From Thermoleophilia bacterium (GTDB lineage Bacteria; Actinomycetota; Thermoleophilia; Solirubrobacterales; 70-9): a stretch of DNA of 39,236 nucleotides. The notes under the pieces are model-generated. The model ran no database searches. It worked only from the letters and a program-made list of their open reading frames with translations, and was not told the DNA's origin. The DNA lies in assembly GCA_016649905.1 (NCBI GenBank), contig JAENWU010000012.1, forward strand, positions 1 through 39,236, in the 5' to 3' direction. Shown here one piece after another: positions 1-8,066 of the stretch. Numbering within the stretch: the stretch's first letter is position 1; the number at the start of each line of letters is the position of its first letter. A program made the translations under genes and the position numbers.

Positions 1-499
1 CCCAGAGGCGGCCGTCCACGAGCCGCGGCGTACCGACGGCTGGCATCGCCCGCCCCAGCGAGCGCCGCCGCGGCGCCAGGCGCAAGGCGAGCCAGGAAAG
101 CGCGAAGCGGTCCGCGCGGCGGCCGTCGGGCGCCGCCTGGGTGGCGAGCGTCGCAATCGCGACCGGGATCACGACCAACCGCACCGGCCAATCGAAGAGC
201 CCGACGAGGAACCCGCCCGCCCAGAAGGAGGCGAAGGCCACGGCGGCGGCGATCGGCGCCGCGCTTCGTCCCCCGATCACGTATCCCGCAAGTCCAGCCG
301 CGAGCGCGACCAGCACCGCGAGGGTTGGCGAGCCCGAGCTGAGCGCCAGCACCGCGACCAGGGCAGCCGTCGCGTACCCCAGCCAGCGCAGCGGAACCCC
401 GCCGGGGACCGGCAGCGCCCGGCCCTCGATCTGGTAGATCCGCCGCTCGGGGCGGAAGATCCGCTGGTAGGAGCGGACCGGCTCGCACTCTCCGCTCAA
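1..499 (-). CDS. TcpE-family conjugal transfer membrane protein (3' part outside window)
   Basis: The reading frame runs without a stop from a TTG at 499 to the window edge (166 codons). The N-terminal part contains RSYQRIFRPERRIYQIEG, followed by a proline/glycine turn and several hydrophobic segments; this layout is typical of TcpE proteins (PF12648), inner-membrane parts of the conjugation apparatus of Gram-positive elements such as pCW3 and Tn916-like ICEs. The TTG start overlaps the stop of the upstream gene (TTGA), which suggests translational coupling and decided the start. The gene follows a small membrane protein and TcpC on the same strand, so the three form one conjugation operon that continues off the left edge, where the TcpA/VirB4-type ATPases would be expected. 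Family assignment rests on pattern recognition of the N-terminus plus context. Confidence 0.72.
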   Translation of the reverse strand, partial: MSGECEPVRSYQRIFRPERRIYQIEGRALPVPGGVPLRWLGYATAALVAVLALSSGSPTLAVLVALAAGLAGYVIGGRSAAPIAAAVAFASFWAGGFLVGLFDWPVRLVVIPVAIATLATQAAPDGRRADRFALSWLALRLAPRRRSLGRAMPAVGTPRLVDGRLW

Positions 500-801
500 G
501 GGAGCACCCGCCGGCCGATCGCCCTTGCCGCGTCGGCGACCTGATCGGGGCTGAAGACCAGCCAGCCGACCAGGATCGCGGCGAGGAAGTACATCGCCAG
601 CTCGGTGAACTTCCTGTTCAAGAGGAAGACGAGGCCGACCACTGCGATGATCCCGCCGTAGATCTGGCCGGCGTAGTCGCGCAGCAGCGAGCCGAGGTTG
701 CGACCCACGTCGTTGCCCGCGGCCTGCGCTGCCGCTGGAGCGACCAACAGGACCAGCGCCGTCAGGCAGACCAAGAGGAGAAAGCGAGCCGCCCGCCTCA
801 T
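496..801 (-). CDS. Small exported two-helix membrane protein of the conjugation module
   Basis: This 101-residue protein has a clear signal peptide (LLLVCLTALVLLVAP, cleavage near AAAQAAG at about residue 28), a short polar stretch, and two hydrophobic segments at about residues 49-61 and 67-83. It starts four bases inside the end of the TcpC gene and its stop overlaps the TcpE start. Size and position match the small membrane subunit found between TcpC and TcpE in Gram-positive conjugation operons (TcpD-like), and the signal peptide plus two helices also resembles a TrbC/VirB2-type pilin precursor. Which of these it is cannot be decided by eye. No catalytic motif is present. Confidence 0.6.
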   Translation of the reverse strand: MRRAARFLLLVCLTALVLLVAPAAAQAAGNDVGRNLGSLLRDYAGQIYGGIIAVVGLVFLLNRKFTELAMYFLAAILVGWLVFSPDQVADAARAIGRRVLP

Positions 802-1646
802 GCCCCTGCCCCCACGATCGCCTCGACGTACCAGCGGCCCTCGGCGCCGGTCCTGCGCAGCTCGAGCCGATAGACGGCGGGGTAGCTCCCACCGCCGGCC
901 GGGATGCCGAGCCGAGCGGAGACCACCACCGAGCGGCGCGGTCCATCCTCCGATCCGAGCTGCCTCACCTCGGCGATCGCATCCAGCGAAACCGAACCCG
1001 CGAGCGGCCGTACTCTCGCCGCTGGGGTGAGCAGGTAGGCAAGCGAGGCCCGCTCGCTCGTCGCCACGTACTCGGGCAGGAACTTGGCGATCAGCGCCTC
1101 GATCGCTTCGGCGTCAGGGCCGGCGATCGGCTGGGGTCGCTCCGTGGAGGCGACCCCAGCCGCGCTCGGCGCCGCGACGATGGAGGGCGCACCCAGCGCC
1201 GCCACCTCGCCCGCCCGCGAGCGGACGATCGGGACGGCGAGGTTGAGGACGCGCGCGTCGCGGAGTTGGCAGGCGACGGTCAGGACTGCCCGGCCACCGC
1301 CCAAGTTCTCAATGCCGACCACCTCGGCCTGGGCGACCTCAGCGCCCGGCGCGGTGGGCGGCCTGCCGGTCGCGAGCTTCGCCCCCTCGGCGAGCAGCGG
1401 GACGACCGCGCGCGGATCGGCGAGGTAGGTGCTGGCAAAGCGCACCGCAAAGCCGGCGCTGGCGGGATCGACGCCGACCAACCGCTCACCCTCCTGGCGC
1501 GGGGCGCCGGGACCAGGCTCGGAGAGCACGGCTCGTGCGAACAGCAATCCCAGAGCCGTCCACAGCGCGAACCGCCCGACGCCGCGCAGCGCCGCCCGCG
1601 CCGTCGAATCCGTCTTTGCAAATCTCATACCTACCTCTTGCCTCAC
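798..1646 (-). CDS. TcpC-like conjugative transfer protein
   Basis: The 282-residue protein has one N-terminal transmembrane segment (about residues 23-41, FALWTALGLLFARAVL) followed by a soluble extracellular part made of two similar alpha/beta halves, about 60-170 and 178-282; the second begins EAIEALIAKFLPEYV and ends with RWYVEAIVGAG. This is the layout of TcpC (PF12642), the bitopic VirB8-like scaffold of Gram-positive conjugation systems. The start chosen is GTG at 1646 because AAGGAGG lies ten bases upstream; ATG at 1628 is an alternative. It is the first gene of the visible conjugation operon and overlaps the next gene by four bases. Identification rests on architecture and operon context. 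Confidence 0.72.
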   Translation of the reverse strand: MRQEVGMRFAKTDSTARAALRGVGRFALWTALGLLFARAVLSEPGPGAPRQEGERLVGVDPASAGFAVRFASTYLADPRAVVPLLAEGAKLATGRPPTAPGAEVAQAEVVGIENLGGGRAVLTVACQLRDARVLNLAVPIVRSRAGEVAALGAPSIVAAPSAAGVASTERPQPIAGPDAEAIEALIAKFLPEYVATSERASLAYLLTPAARVRPLAGSVSLDAIAEVRQLGSEDGPRRSVVVSARLGIPAGGGSYPAVYRLELRRTGAEGRWYVEAIVGAGA

Positions 1647-1934
1647 CTTGCATTCGCCTCCTTGGCTCCGCCGCCGTGTGACTGTGTGTCACGGGCTGGC
1701 GGTGTGTTTGCGTTGATGAGGTAGAAGTACTGTGCTTACTGTCAGGCGGCTACCAACACTCCTATCTGGATAAGTACTTAGGAGTGTGGGAATGACTTGG
1801 TGAGTTGCGCTTGGCTGCGTATGAGTCCTGTCGTTCCTGGCGGGATCGGCGAGCCGGGGAAGACTGCCCCGATCACAGCTAGTGAGCAGAGACAGGCGGG
1901 CTGGTTCGTGAGGTCCACTGAGGCCGGTGCTGCG
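1647..1934. promoter_or_regulatory. Upstream region of the conjugation operon
   Basis: No convincing gene. The stretch separates the TcpC start from the stop of the ArsR gene, and must hold the promoter of the conjugation operon. It contains a 5-bp GTGAC/GTCAC hairpin near 1678-1692, the word AAGTACT twice (near 1725 and 1772), and a 9-bp inverted repeat described separately. The reading frames across it look like chance. Confidence 0.4.
1756..1787. repeat. Inverted repeat upstream of the conjugation operon
   Basis: ACACTCCTA (1756-1764) is matched exactly by TAGGAGTGT (1779-1787), with a 14-base loop whose right part belongs to a ten-base palindrome TAAGTACTTA (1771-1780). It lies about 110 bp upstream of the TcpC start and about 150 bp beyond the ArsR stop. 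It could be an operator of the transfer operon or the terminator of the ArsR transcript; it has no T-tract, which favours an operator. Confidence 0.5.
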
Positions 1935-2309
1935 CTACCCGGTAGGCGCTGATGCGTCCTGCTCGTCCTGGCAGGACTCGACCCACCGAGCGATCTGCTC
2001 GGCAACCCACCAGGCGCTCCAGTCCGAGAGCGCGTAGAAGGTCATCGACCCCTCGGGACGCCGGGAGACCACGCCCGCCCGCCAGAGCAGGAGGAGGTGG
2101 TGAGATGCCGTCTTGTGGGGCCGGTCGATCGCGTCGGCCAGTTCCTGCACGCCGGCCTCGCCCTGGTTCAGCGCCTCCAGCAGCGCGATTCGGGTCGGAT
2201 CGGCGATCACCCGCAGGCGCTGCGCGGTCAGCTCCAGAACCGATCTGGACAGCGCCAGCCGGGTGGATCGAGTGGATACGGACGTCTGGGTGCGACTTGG
2301 CTTCTCCAT
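1935..2309 (-). CDS. ArsR-family HTH transcriptional regulator
   Basis: A 124-residue winged-helix repressor. The ArsR signature starts at RLRVIADPTRIALLEAL (31-47); the recognition-helix region DRPHKTASHHLLLLWRAGVV (62-81) and a short wing with SRRPEGSMTFYAL follow. The only cysteine is near residue 113, so the CVC metal site of classical ArsR/SmtB proteins is absent and metal sensing is unlikely. It starts 176 bp from the divergent sigma-factor-like gene, and a strong inverted repeat lies between them, so it probably controls itself and that neighbour. Homologues often sense ligands or redox, but no ligand can be named from the sequence. Confidence 0.85.
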   Translation of the reverse strand: MEKPSRTQTSVSTRSTRLALSRSVLELTAQRLRVIADPTRIALLEALNQGEAGVQELADAIDRPHKTASHHLLLLWRAGVVSRRPEGSMTFYALSDWSAWWVAEQIARWVESCQDEQDASAPTG

Positions 2310-2314
2310 GTCCG

Positions 2315-2386
2315 CTTGTCGTTACAGCCGGCGGCTGCCGCCAACTTCAGAAGAAAGTTGGCGGATTTGGCTCGCTCGAACGACAA
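2315..2386. promoter_or_regulatory. Nested inverted repeats in the ArsR / sigma-factor divergent region
   Basis: A perfect 10-bp inverted repeat, CCGCCAACTT (2338-2347) and AAGTTGGCGG (2355-2364) with a 7-base loop, sits inside a second pair, TTGTCGTT near 2317 and AACGACAA near 2379. Its inner arms begin 29 bp upstream of the ArsR start and end about 120 bp upstream of the sigma-like gene. ArsR proteins bind imperfect palindromes of this length, so this is the likely operator for both divergent transcripts. Confidence 0.55.
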
Positions 2387-2484
2387 AGAGGTAGACGGCC
2401 GTGAGCAGGAAGGACAGGAACTTTGATTTGTCAGGAAGAGATTGCACATGAAAGACTCGACCGGAGCCAAAAGGAGCAGGAATC

Positions 2485-3702
2485 GTGAGAGCTGCCACTG
2501 AGCAACCGCTTGAGGCGCAGGCGCTCGCAAAGATCGAGCGCGCCCTCCACGGCAAGCTGCGTGCTCGCAAGCTCTCCGAGGACTTCATCCGCCGTTGCGC
2601 GGAGGACGTCATCCAGAAGGCGGCGGTCGAATACCTGCGCGCGGTCCAGGACGGGCGCGAGATCGCCAGCCCCAACGCCTTCATCGTTGACGCCGCCTAC
2701 AAACGGGCACTCGACGAGCTGAGACGCGAGCTGCGCCACGCCGACGGCGATGCAGCCCAGACGGCCCTCGCGACCGGGAGCTCGGCGGCGCCCGCCACCG
2801 AGGAGATCGCGCTGGAGAACCTGCGGCTCTATGAGCTGCGCCAGGCGATCGAGACGCTGAGCCCCGAGCAACGGCAGGTGCTGAGCCTCTACTACTTCGA
2901 GGAGCGCTCGGCGGCCGACGGCGGCCGGGTCCTCCACCTCAGTGAGAACACGTTTCGCCGCCGGCTGAAAAAGACGCTGCGGATACTGAGGCGCCGCCTC
3001 GGGGTCGAGCTGCCCGAGCCCGGCTCGCTGCCAGCGATCGAGATCGGCCTCGCCGCCTGGACGAGCATCGGCGGCGCTCGGGTCCCGGTCGGCGCCGGGC
3101 CACTGGAGCAGGCGGGCGCGGCGCTCGCGGGCGTCCGCGATTCGCTTGCGCGGCTACTCGGCGGTGGAGACGGCGAGCGTGTCGCCGTCCTGTTCGGCGG
3201 GCCCGCGGGCAAGGTCGCGGGCGGTTGCGCCGGAGCCGCCGTCGCGTGCGTGCTGGGCGGCGTCGTCGGACCCGGCGTCGGTGGCATCGTGGCGGGGGGC
3301 GATCATCCCGATAAGGCCGATCGGGCCGAGCAGGTCGGGTCTGCCGGCAGCGCAGAGCGAGCCAGCCTGCCCCGGCCCGAGCCGGCGGTAGCCCAGCCGG
3401 GCGAGGCCCCGAGCCAGGCGGCGGCACCACCCGCAGCCACCCAGCCTCAGAGTCGTGAAAGCAGGGCGGAAAGGAGAGCCGCCGCGCGGAAGTCCGAAGC
3501 GCGCCAGCTCGAAGCCCAGGCTTCCGCCGCGACTCGCGTCGCCCGCGAATCCGAATCCGCTCCGACGAGCGACGCCACCGAAAGCTCGGCCGGAGCCGAA
3601 CCGGATGCGGTGGTGGTTGTCCCTTCGGAAAGCTCACCAACCGCTTCCCAGACCGCAGGCGAAGCCGCCCAGACCCAGCAACAGTTCGGAGCGTTCAAAT
3701 GA
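2485..3702 (+). CDS. Sigma-70-family (ECF-like) factor with a membrane-type segment and long tail
   Basis: 405 residues from GTG 2485, preceded by AAAGGAGCAGG. Residues about 14-90 match sigma region 2 (DFIRRCAEDVIQKAAVEYLR, then NAFIVDAAYKRALDELRREL). Residues 115-175 form region 4, with the LSPEQRQVLSLYYFEE helix and an HTH (LHLSENTFRRRLKKTLRIL). After about residue 180 the protein departs from normal ECF factors: a glycine/alanine-rich hydrophobic stretch at about 230-272 (GCAGAAVACVLGGVVGPGVG) could cross the membrane, and the last 130 residues are Ala/Glu/Ser/Pro-rich low complexity. Its stop overlaps the start of a secreted protein gene (ATGA). I infer a membrane-linked sigma factor controlled through its own tail, with no separate anti-sigma gene here. 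Sigma activity itself is not proven; conserved promoter-contact residues cannot be checked by eye. Confidence 0.7.
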   Translation: MRAATEQPLEAQALAKIERALHGKLRARKLSEDFIRRCAEDVIQKAAVEYLRAVQDGREIASPNAFIVDAAYKRALDELRRELRHADGDAAQTALATGSSAAPATEEIALENLRLYELRQAIETLSPEQRQVLSLYYFEERSAADGGRVLHLSENTFRRRLKKTLRILRRRLGVELPEPGSLPAIEIGLAAWTSIGGARVPVGAGPLEQAGAALAGVRDSLARLLGGGDGERVAVLFGGPAGKVAGGCAGAAVACVLGGVVGPGVGGIVAGGDHPDKADRAEQVGSAGSAERASLPRPEPAVAQPGEAPSQAAAPPAATQPQSRESRAERRAAARKSEARQLEAQASAATRVARESESAPTSDATESSAGAEPDAVVVVPSESSPTASQTAGEAAQTQQQFGAFK

Positions 3703-5309
3703 GCCGACAGGCGATCAGCACGTCAACTCACCGCACGGCCCGCTTTGGTGCGCCGGTCCTGCTCGTTCTCGTCATGCTCATCGCCTGGAACGCGCCCCAG
3801 GCGAGCGCCGCGCCGTCGAAGTTCGTTCAGCAGCTATGCGACTCGGCCCTGCCGAAAGGCAACTCGCCCGCGGTTTCGTTCGTGGTCAACCCCGGCGTCC
3901 CGATCGGCTGGTTCGACACCTGCGCGCAGCCCGGCGGCTCGATCGGCCTCAGTCAGTGGGGACAGACCTCTTCCACCTTCGCCTACCTATCGGTCGCGGT
4001 CCCCGCGACCCCCGGCGGCTACGTGGAGTCGGAGTCGATCTCGGCCGCGGCCTGCGGACTAGGGCCGGGGAACGACAACACCTTCGTGTTCACGCAGGGC
4101 TGGCCGGCGAACTGCGCCGGGGAGTCACAGCGCACCTTCCCGCTCTTCCGCGAGGTCCCGATATTCGGCGGAGGGGGTGGCTTCACGATCCTGCTCAACT
4201 GCAATGGCAATTACGCGCCAGGCTGCGCGCCGGGTCCGGTGATCTGGGCGCGCCGGATCACTGTCACCCATGTCGATCCGAAGCCGCCCCGGCTCACCGC
4301 GCCGGCCGGCTCGCTGCTCGCGGGCGGCGTGCTGCGCGGGCGCCAGTCCATCGCGGTCGACGCGACCGACACCGGCGGCGGGCTGACCAGGATCGACCTC
4401 ACCGTCAACGGACTGCCAGCCGGCTCGCCGGTCGTTGGCAACTGCAATCTCGGCCAGGTTGACAACCCGGGCCGCATAGGGGCGGTCGCCCTGACGCCGA
4501 CGCCCTGCCCGGCCAAACTCGCCGGTAGCTGGACGCTCGACACCGCCACCTATCCCTTCCACGACGGCGACAACGCCGTCCAGGTCTGCGCCGCGGACCA
4601 CTCGGACCTGACCGAGCCGAACCGGACCTGCACCGCGCCGGTCACGGTCAAGGTGGACAACTCGTGCGCCGAGTCGCCCGTTCCAGGTGGCGAGACGATC
4701 TCCGCGTCCTTCAAACGCACCCGCGGCGAGAAGGTCACCGTCCCCTACAACCAGCCGGCCAACGTCGTCGGCGAGCTCGTCAGCCAAGCCGGCGACGCGA
4801 TCAGCGGGGCGACGGTCTGCGTGCTGTCCCAGACCCAGGGATCGCGCGGGCGGCCACGCCCCATCGCGGTCGCCACCACCGACGCCAACGGGCGCTTCGC
4901 CTACAAGGTCCCCCCTGGCCCCAACCGCAAGGTCCTAGTCGGCTACCGCCACGACAGCTTCCAGGTGGCGAAGTCGCTGCGCTACTTCGCCCGCGCCCGG
5001 CCGACGATCAAGATCGCCCCGGGTCGGGTCGGCTTGGGAGCGGAGATCCGCATCCGCGGCAAGCTGCCCGGCGGGCGAAAGGCGGCGGGACGGGTGGTCG
5101 TCCTGCAGGCCAGCGCCCTCCACTCCAATCGCTGGTACCCGTTCCGGGAAGTGACGACGAACCGCCACGGCGTCTACCGCGCCCGCTACCGCCTGGACGC
5201 CACGAGGCAGACGATCACCTATCGGATAAGGGCGATGGCGCCCCGCCAGCGCAACTACCCGTGGGAGAAGGGACACAGCAAACCTGCGCTGGTCGAGGTG
5301 AGAGGCTGA
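3699..5309 (+). CDS. Secreted protein with Ig-like and carboxypeptidase-regulatory-like domains
   Basis: 536 residues with a Sec signal peptide (LLVLVMLIAWNAPQASA, about residues 20-37). The N-terminal half (40-190) is cysteine-containing and extracellular in character. Residues about 200-320 read as an Ig-like module (SIAVDATDTGGGLTRIDLTV, then FHDGDNAVQVCAADHSDLTE). Residues about 345-430 look like a carboxypeptidase-regulatory-like beta sandwich (NVVGELVSQAGDAISGATV, then TTDANGRFAYKVPPGPNRKV), and another beta-rich domain follows to the end. It overlaps the sigma-factor-like gene by four bases (ATGA), so both are made together. No enzyme motif is visible. A surface or matrix protein under the control of the upstream regulator is the most likely role. 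Confidence 0.7.
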   Translation: MSRQAISTSTHRTARFGAPVLLVLVMLIAWNAPQASAAPSKFVQQLCDSALPKGNSPAVSFVVNPGVPIGWFDTCAQPGGSIGLSQWGQTSSTFAYLSVAVPATPGGYVESESISAAACGLGPGNDNTFVFTQGWPANCAGESQRTFPLFREVPIFGGGGGFTILLNCNGNYAPGCAPGPVIWARRITVTHVDPKPPRLTAPAGSLLAGGVLRGRQSIAVDATDTGGGLTRIDLTVNGLPAGSPVVGNCNLGQVDNPGRIGAVALTPTPCPAKLAGSWTLDTATYPFHDGDNAVQVCAADHSDLTEPNRTCTAPVTVKVDNSCAESPVPGGETISASFKRTRGEKVTVPYNQPANVVGELVSQAGDAISGATVCVLSQTQGSRGRPRPIAVATTDANGRFAYKVPPGPNRKVLVGYRHDSFQVAKSLRYFARARPTIKIAPGRVGLGAEIRIRGKLPGGRKAAGRVVVLQASALHSNRWYPFREVTTNRHGVYRARYRLDATRQTITYRIRAMAPRQRNYPWEKGHSKPALVEVRG

Positions 5310-5362
5310 TGGAAGCAACCGAGGCCGCTAGCTCAGCGGCCGAGACGAGGAGGTCGAGATGA
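5309..5362 (+). CDS. 17-codon coupling mini-ORF
   Basis: An ATG overlapping the stop of the preceding secreted protein (TGATG) opens a 17-codon frame whose stop overlaps the start of the next gene (ATGA). It contains a 7-bp hairpin, GGCCGCT/AGCGGCC (5323-5341). Overlaps on both sides suggest it carries ribosomes across the gap so that the three proteins stay coupled; the peptide itself (mostly Glu, Ala, Ser, Arg) need not have a function. It may also be a chance frame. Confidence 0.35.
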   Translation: MEATEAASSAAETRRSR

Positions 5363-5976
5363 TCGAGAAGGTGATGTCCAGGCGCCCCAGCCTGGGAGCG
5401 GTGATGGGCTTCCTCGCGCTGGTCGTCGCCCTGGGCGGCGTCGCCACCGCCGAGCCGAACCGGACGGTGATCAAACGCGGCGACATCGCGCCGGGCGCGG
5501 TCACCGCCAAGACCCTCGCCAAGGGGGCGGTCAAGGCGAAGGCGATCTCTCGCGGCGCCGTCAACTCGCGCAAACTCGCCGACGGCGCGGTCAACCGGCG
5601 GGTTCTTGCCAAAGGCGCGGTGACGGCGCGCTCGCTCGCACCCAGCGCGGTCACCTCTGCGGCCATCGCACCGGGCTCGGTCTACGGCGCCGCGCTCGGG
5701 CAGATCTCAATCAAAGCGACGCCGATTGCCGACATCGATCAAGTAGCCGCCAACCCAGAGTGGACCGCGGGCAACAGCGAAGTCGCGCTCTGCGCCCCCG
5801 GCGAAGCCCTGCTCGGGACCGGCTTCCTCTTCACCAACCCCGGCAACCGGGAAGTGACCTGGCTGGAGGCCACTCCTTTTCTCAGCCCAAGCTCCGGCAG
5901 CGGGGTCAAAGGACGCTTCGCCAGCAACTCAGGCGGCAGCGCCACGGGGCAGATCATGGCGATCTGCCTCAAATAG
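5359..5976 (+). CDS. Exported protein with GAV-type decapeptide repeats
   Basis: 205 residues. A signal sequence (AVMGFLALVVALGGVATA, about residues 14-31) is followed by at least seven copies of a roughly ten-residue repeat based on GAV-x(2)-[KR]-x-LA (about residues 43-112), for example GAVTAKTLAKGAVKAK and GAVNSRKLADGAVNRR. The C-terminal 90 residues form a compact domain with two cysteines (VALCAPGEALLGTGF and IMAICLK). Similar repeat proteins are common exported proteins of unknown function in actinobacteria. The ATG at 5359 has GAGGAGG just upstream. The gene follows the sigma-like and secreted genes and ends 15 bp before the convergent RTX-like gene. Confidence 0.65.
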   Translation: MIEKVMSRRPSLGAVMGFLALVVALGGVATAEPNRTVIKRGDIAPGAVTAKTLAKGAVKAKAISRGAVNSRKLADGAVNRRVLAKGAVTARSLAPSAVTSAAIAPGSVYGAALGQISIKATPIADIDQVAANPEWTAGNSEVALCAPGEALLGTGFLFTNPGNREVTWLEATPFLSPSSGSGVKGRFASNSGGSATGQIMAICLK

Positions 5977-5991
5977 CCGACTCTCGCGGCT

Positions 5992-8058
5992 CTACCTCCG
6001 GAAGACGCGACAGTCGCGGGGCAATGGGTCGCCGCCATCGATCAGCGCGACGTCGCCCCGGCCACCTGGCCCGCAATCGATCCGGGTGTCGCGAGCCCCG
6101 TCGCGCCCGTAGAGCCGATCCTCGCCACGGTCGCCGCGCAGCGAGTCGCGACCGAGGCCGCCAACAAGGAAGTCGTCGCCACCGGCGCCCTCGACGCTGT
6201 CGTCGCCGCCGCGTCCGAGCAGGATGTTGCGGGCCGCGTTGCCGCGCAGGAAGTCGTCGTTGGCGCTGCCCTCGATGCTCTCCACGGTCGCGGCGATCGA
6301 CGTCGCCGGGAACGTCGAGGCCGGCGAGCAGCCCGGCTCGAAGCCCTCGCCCGGGGCGAACTCGGCGATGCCGCCGATCTCCGCCCGGACCCCCTGGGCG
6401 CTGCGGGCGAAGGAGACGCTGTCGACTCCGGGGCCGCCGTCCACCGCCTCGCCGTTGCAGGGGAATGCGATCAGCAGGTCGGAGCCGGAACCACCCTCGA
6501 GCATGGCGCCCCCGGTCAGGGCGTCGTCCCCCGGGCCGCCGCGAACGACGTCTCCCTGGCGGGCGATGAATCCGTCGAGGCTGTCGTCGCCGGCCCCGCC
6601 TTCGATCGTGTCAGCCCCCCGGTAGCCGCTGAGCAGAGCGCTAACGGTGGCTGGGACGGTGGCATCGACGCGGAGGTAGTCGGCGGCCGAGGTACCGCTG
6701 AGCAGGACCGCTTCCGGGGTGCCCGCGAAGGGGCAGCGGACGCTGCCCGGCGCCAGCGCCTGGCAGCGGTCGCCGGTCGAAATCGTGACCCCACGTACGG
6801 TCAAAAGCCAGGCGCCGTCCGCTACCGAGACCACGATCTCGATCCCCGGGCGCTCGTCGCTGAAGTTCGGGTAGTCGACAACGGCGCTGAGACTGCCGCC
6901 GCCGATCGCGCCGGTTGCATCCACTTCCAGGACCGGCTCGGAGGTCGCCTGGCCGCCGTTTTCGGCGAGTTCGAGGAAGCGTGCTTCATTCGTCGCCGAG
7001 TAGGTGGTGACACCCGGCAGCTCGCACGAGTCCTGCGCCTGAAAGGAGCGGCAGCGATCCTTGCCGACCCCGCCGAAGGCGCTGTCACCGGGGCCGACGC
7101 CGAGCAGGTCGTCGATCCCGCCGCCGCCGTAGAGGAAGTTGGCGGCCGAGTCGCCGCGAATTGTGTCGGGAAACGGCGAGCCGAGGACGTCCTCGATCCC
7201 GGCGAGGGAGTCGTCCCCGTCCCCGGACGCGGTCCCCGCCGCGAGATCCACCTCCACTCCGCTCTCGTCGATCACGATGTCGCCTTGGCCCGAGACCGCG
7301 AAGGAGACCGTGTCGTGGACGCCGTCGCCACCGTCGACCCGGTCGCGGCCACGGTCGGGCCGCAACAGGTCGCCGTCGCCGGGGCCGCCGGCGAGGCGGT
7401 CGTTGCCGACCCCGCCGATCACTTGGTCGAGGCCGCCCGGCCCGCCGTCGAGCCGATCGTCGCCGAGCCCGGCGTCGAGGAAGTCGCGGGTGCCCGGCCC
7501 GCCGAAGAGCTGGTCGTTGCCGCGCTTGCCCCGGATCGTGTCGCGCCCGGGACCGCCGAGCACAAAGTCACTGCCGTTGCCGCTGTCCACCTCGTCCTCC
7601 CCCGGGCCGGCGTCGATCCGGTCGCTACCGGCCCCACCGAGGACGAGGTCCGCTCCCCCGCCCGTGCAGATCAAGTCGTTGCCATCGCGGCCGTCGACCC
7701 GGTCGCGCCCGGGACCGGTGAGGATCACGTCCGCATGGGCGGTGCCCCGGACCTCGCCCCGGGCGACGATCGTCGCCGGCTTGCCGAGGCAGTGCGAGAC
7801 CGCCGCCGGCGCCGGCGCCTCCGCGAGGAGGAGCAGCGCGGCGGTCGCGAGCAGAAAGAGTGGCACCCGCTTCAAGAGCCGACTCCGATCCCGACTAGGA
7901 CCGGCCGGAAACGTTCGCCGGGCGTCGGCGCGGGAGTAGGTCTCGCCGCCGAGCACGATCCTGCCGGGGCGAATTGCGGCCGCGGCGCTGCCCGCCCGCA
8001 GCGGGGGCAGCGCCAGCAGCGCGCCAAGGAAACCCGAAGCCGCGAATCCAACGCTCAT
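5992..8058 (-). CDS. RTX-like calcium-binding repeat protein
   Basis: A long exported protein built of glycine/aspartate nonapeptides of the GGxGxDxLx type (hemolysin-type calcium-binding repeats), for example GRDGNDLICTGG, LGGAGSDRIDAGPGEDEV and FGGPGTRDFLDAG. They form one block soon after the N-terminus and another in the C-terminal third; such repeats fold into calcium-filled beta-rolls outside the cell. The last residues carry two cysteines (RIDCGPG and PRDCRVF). The start is uncertain: ATG 8058 has AGAGGAG just upstream, but a textbook signal peptide (VPLFLLATAALLLLAEAPAPA) begins some 60 residues later, beside a possible TTG start at 7875. No type I secretion genes are present, so Sec export is likely. 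It ends convergent with the GAV-repeat gene. Confidence 0.72.
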   Translation of the reverse strand: MSVGFAASGFLGALLALPPLRAGSAAAAIRPGRIVLGGETYSRADARRTFPAGPSRDRSRLLKRVPLFLLATAALLLLAEAPAPAAVSHCLGKPATIVARGEVRGTAHADVILTGPGRDRVDGRDGNDLICTGGGADLVLGGAGSDRIDAGPGEDEVDSGNGSDFVLGGPGRDTIRGKRGNDQLFGGPGTRDFLDAGLGDDRLDGGPGGLDQVIGGVGNDRLAGGPGDGDLLRPDRGRDRVDGGDGVHDTVSFAVSGQGDIVIDESGVEVDLAAGTASGDGDDSLAGIEDVLGSPFPDTIRGDSAANFLYGGGGIDDLLGVGPGDSAFGGVGKDRCRSFQAQDSCELPGVTTYSATNEARFLELAENGGQATSEPVLEVDATGAIGGGSLSAVVDYPNFSDERPGIEIVVSVADGAWLLTVRGVTISTGDRCQALAPGSVRCPFAGTPEAVLLSGTSAADYLRVDATVPATVSALLSGYRGADTIEGGAGDDSLDGFIARQGDVVRGGPGDDALTGGAMLEGGSGSDLLIAFPCNGEAVDGGPGVDSVSFARSAQGVRAEIGGIAEFAPGEGFEPGCSPASTFPATSIAATVESIEGSANDDFLRGNAARNILLGRGGDDSVEGAGGDDFLVGGLGRDSLRGDRGEDRLYGRDGARDTRIDCGPGGRGDVALIDGGDPLPRDCRVFRR

Positions 8059-8066
8059 GCTCTCCT

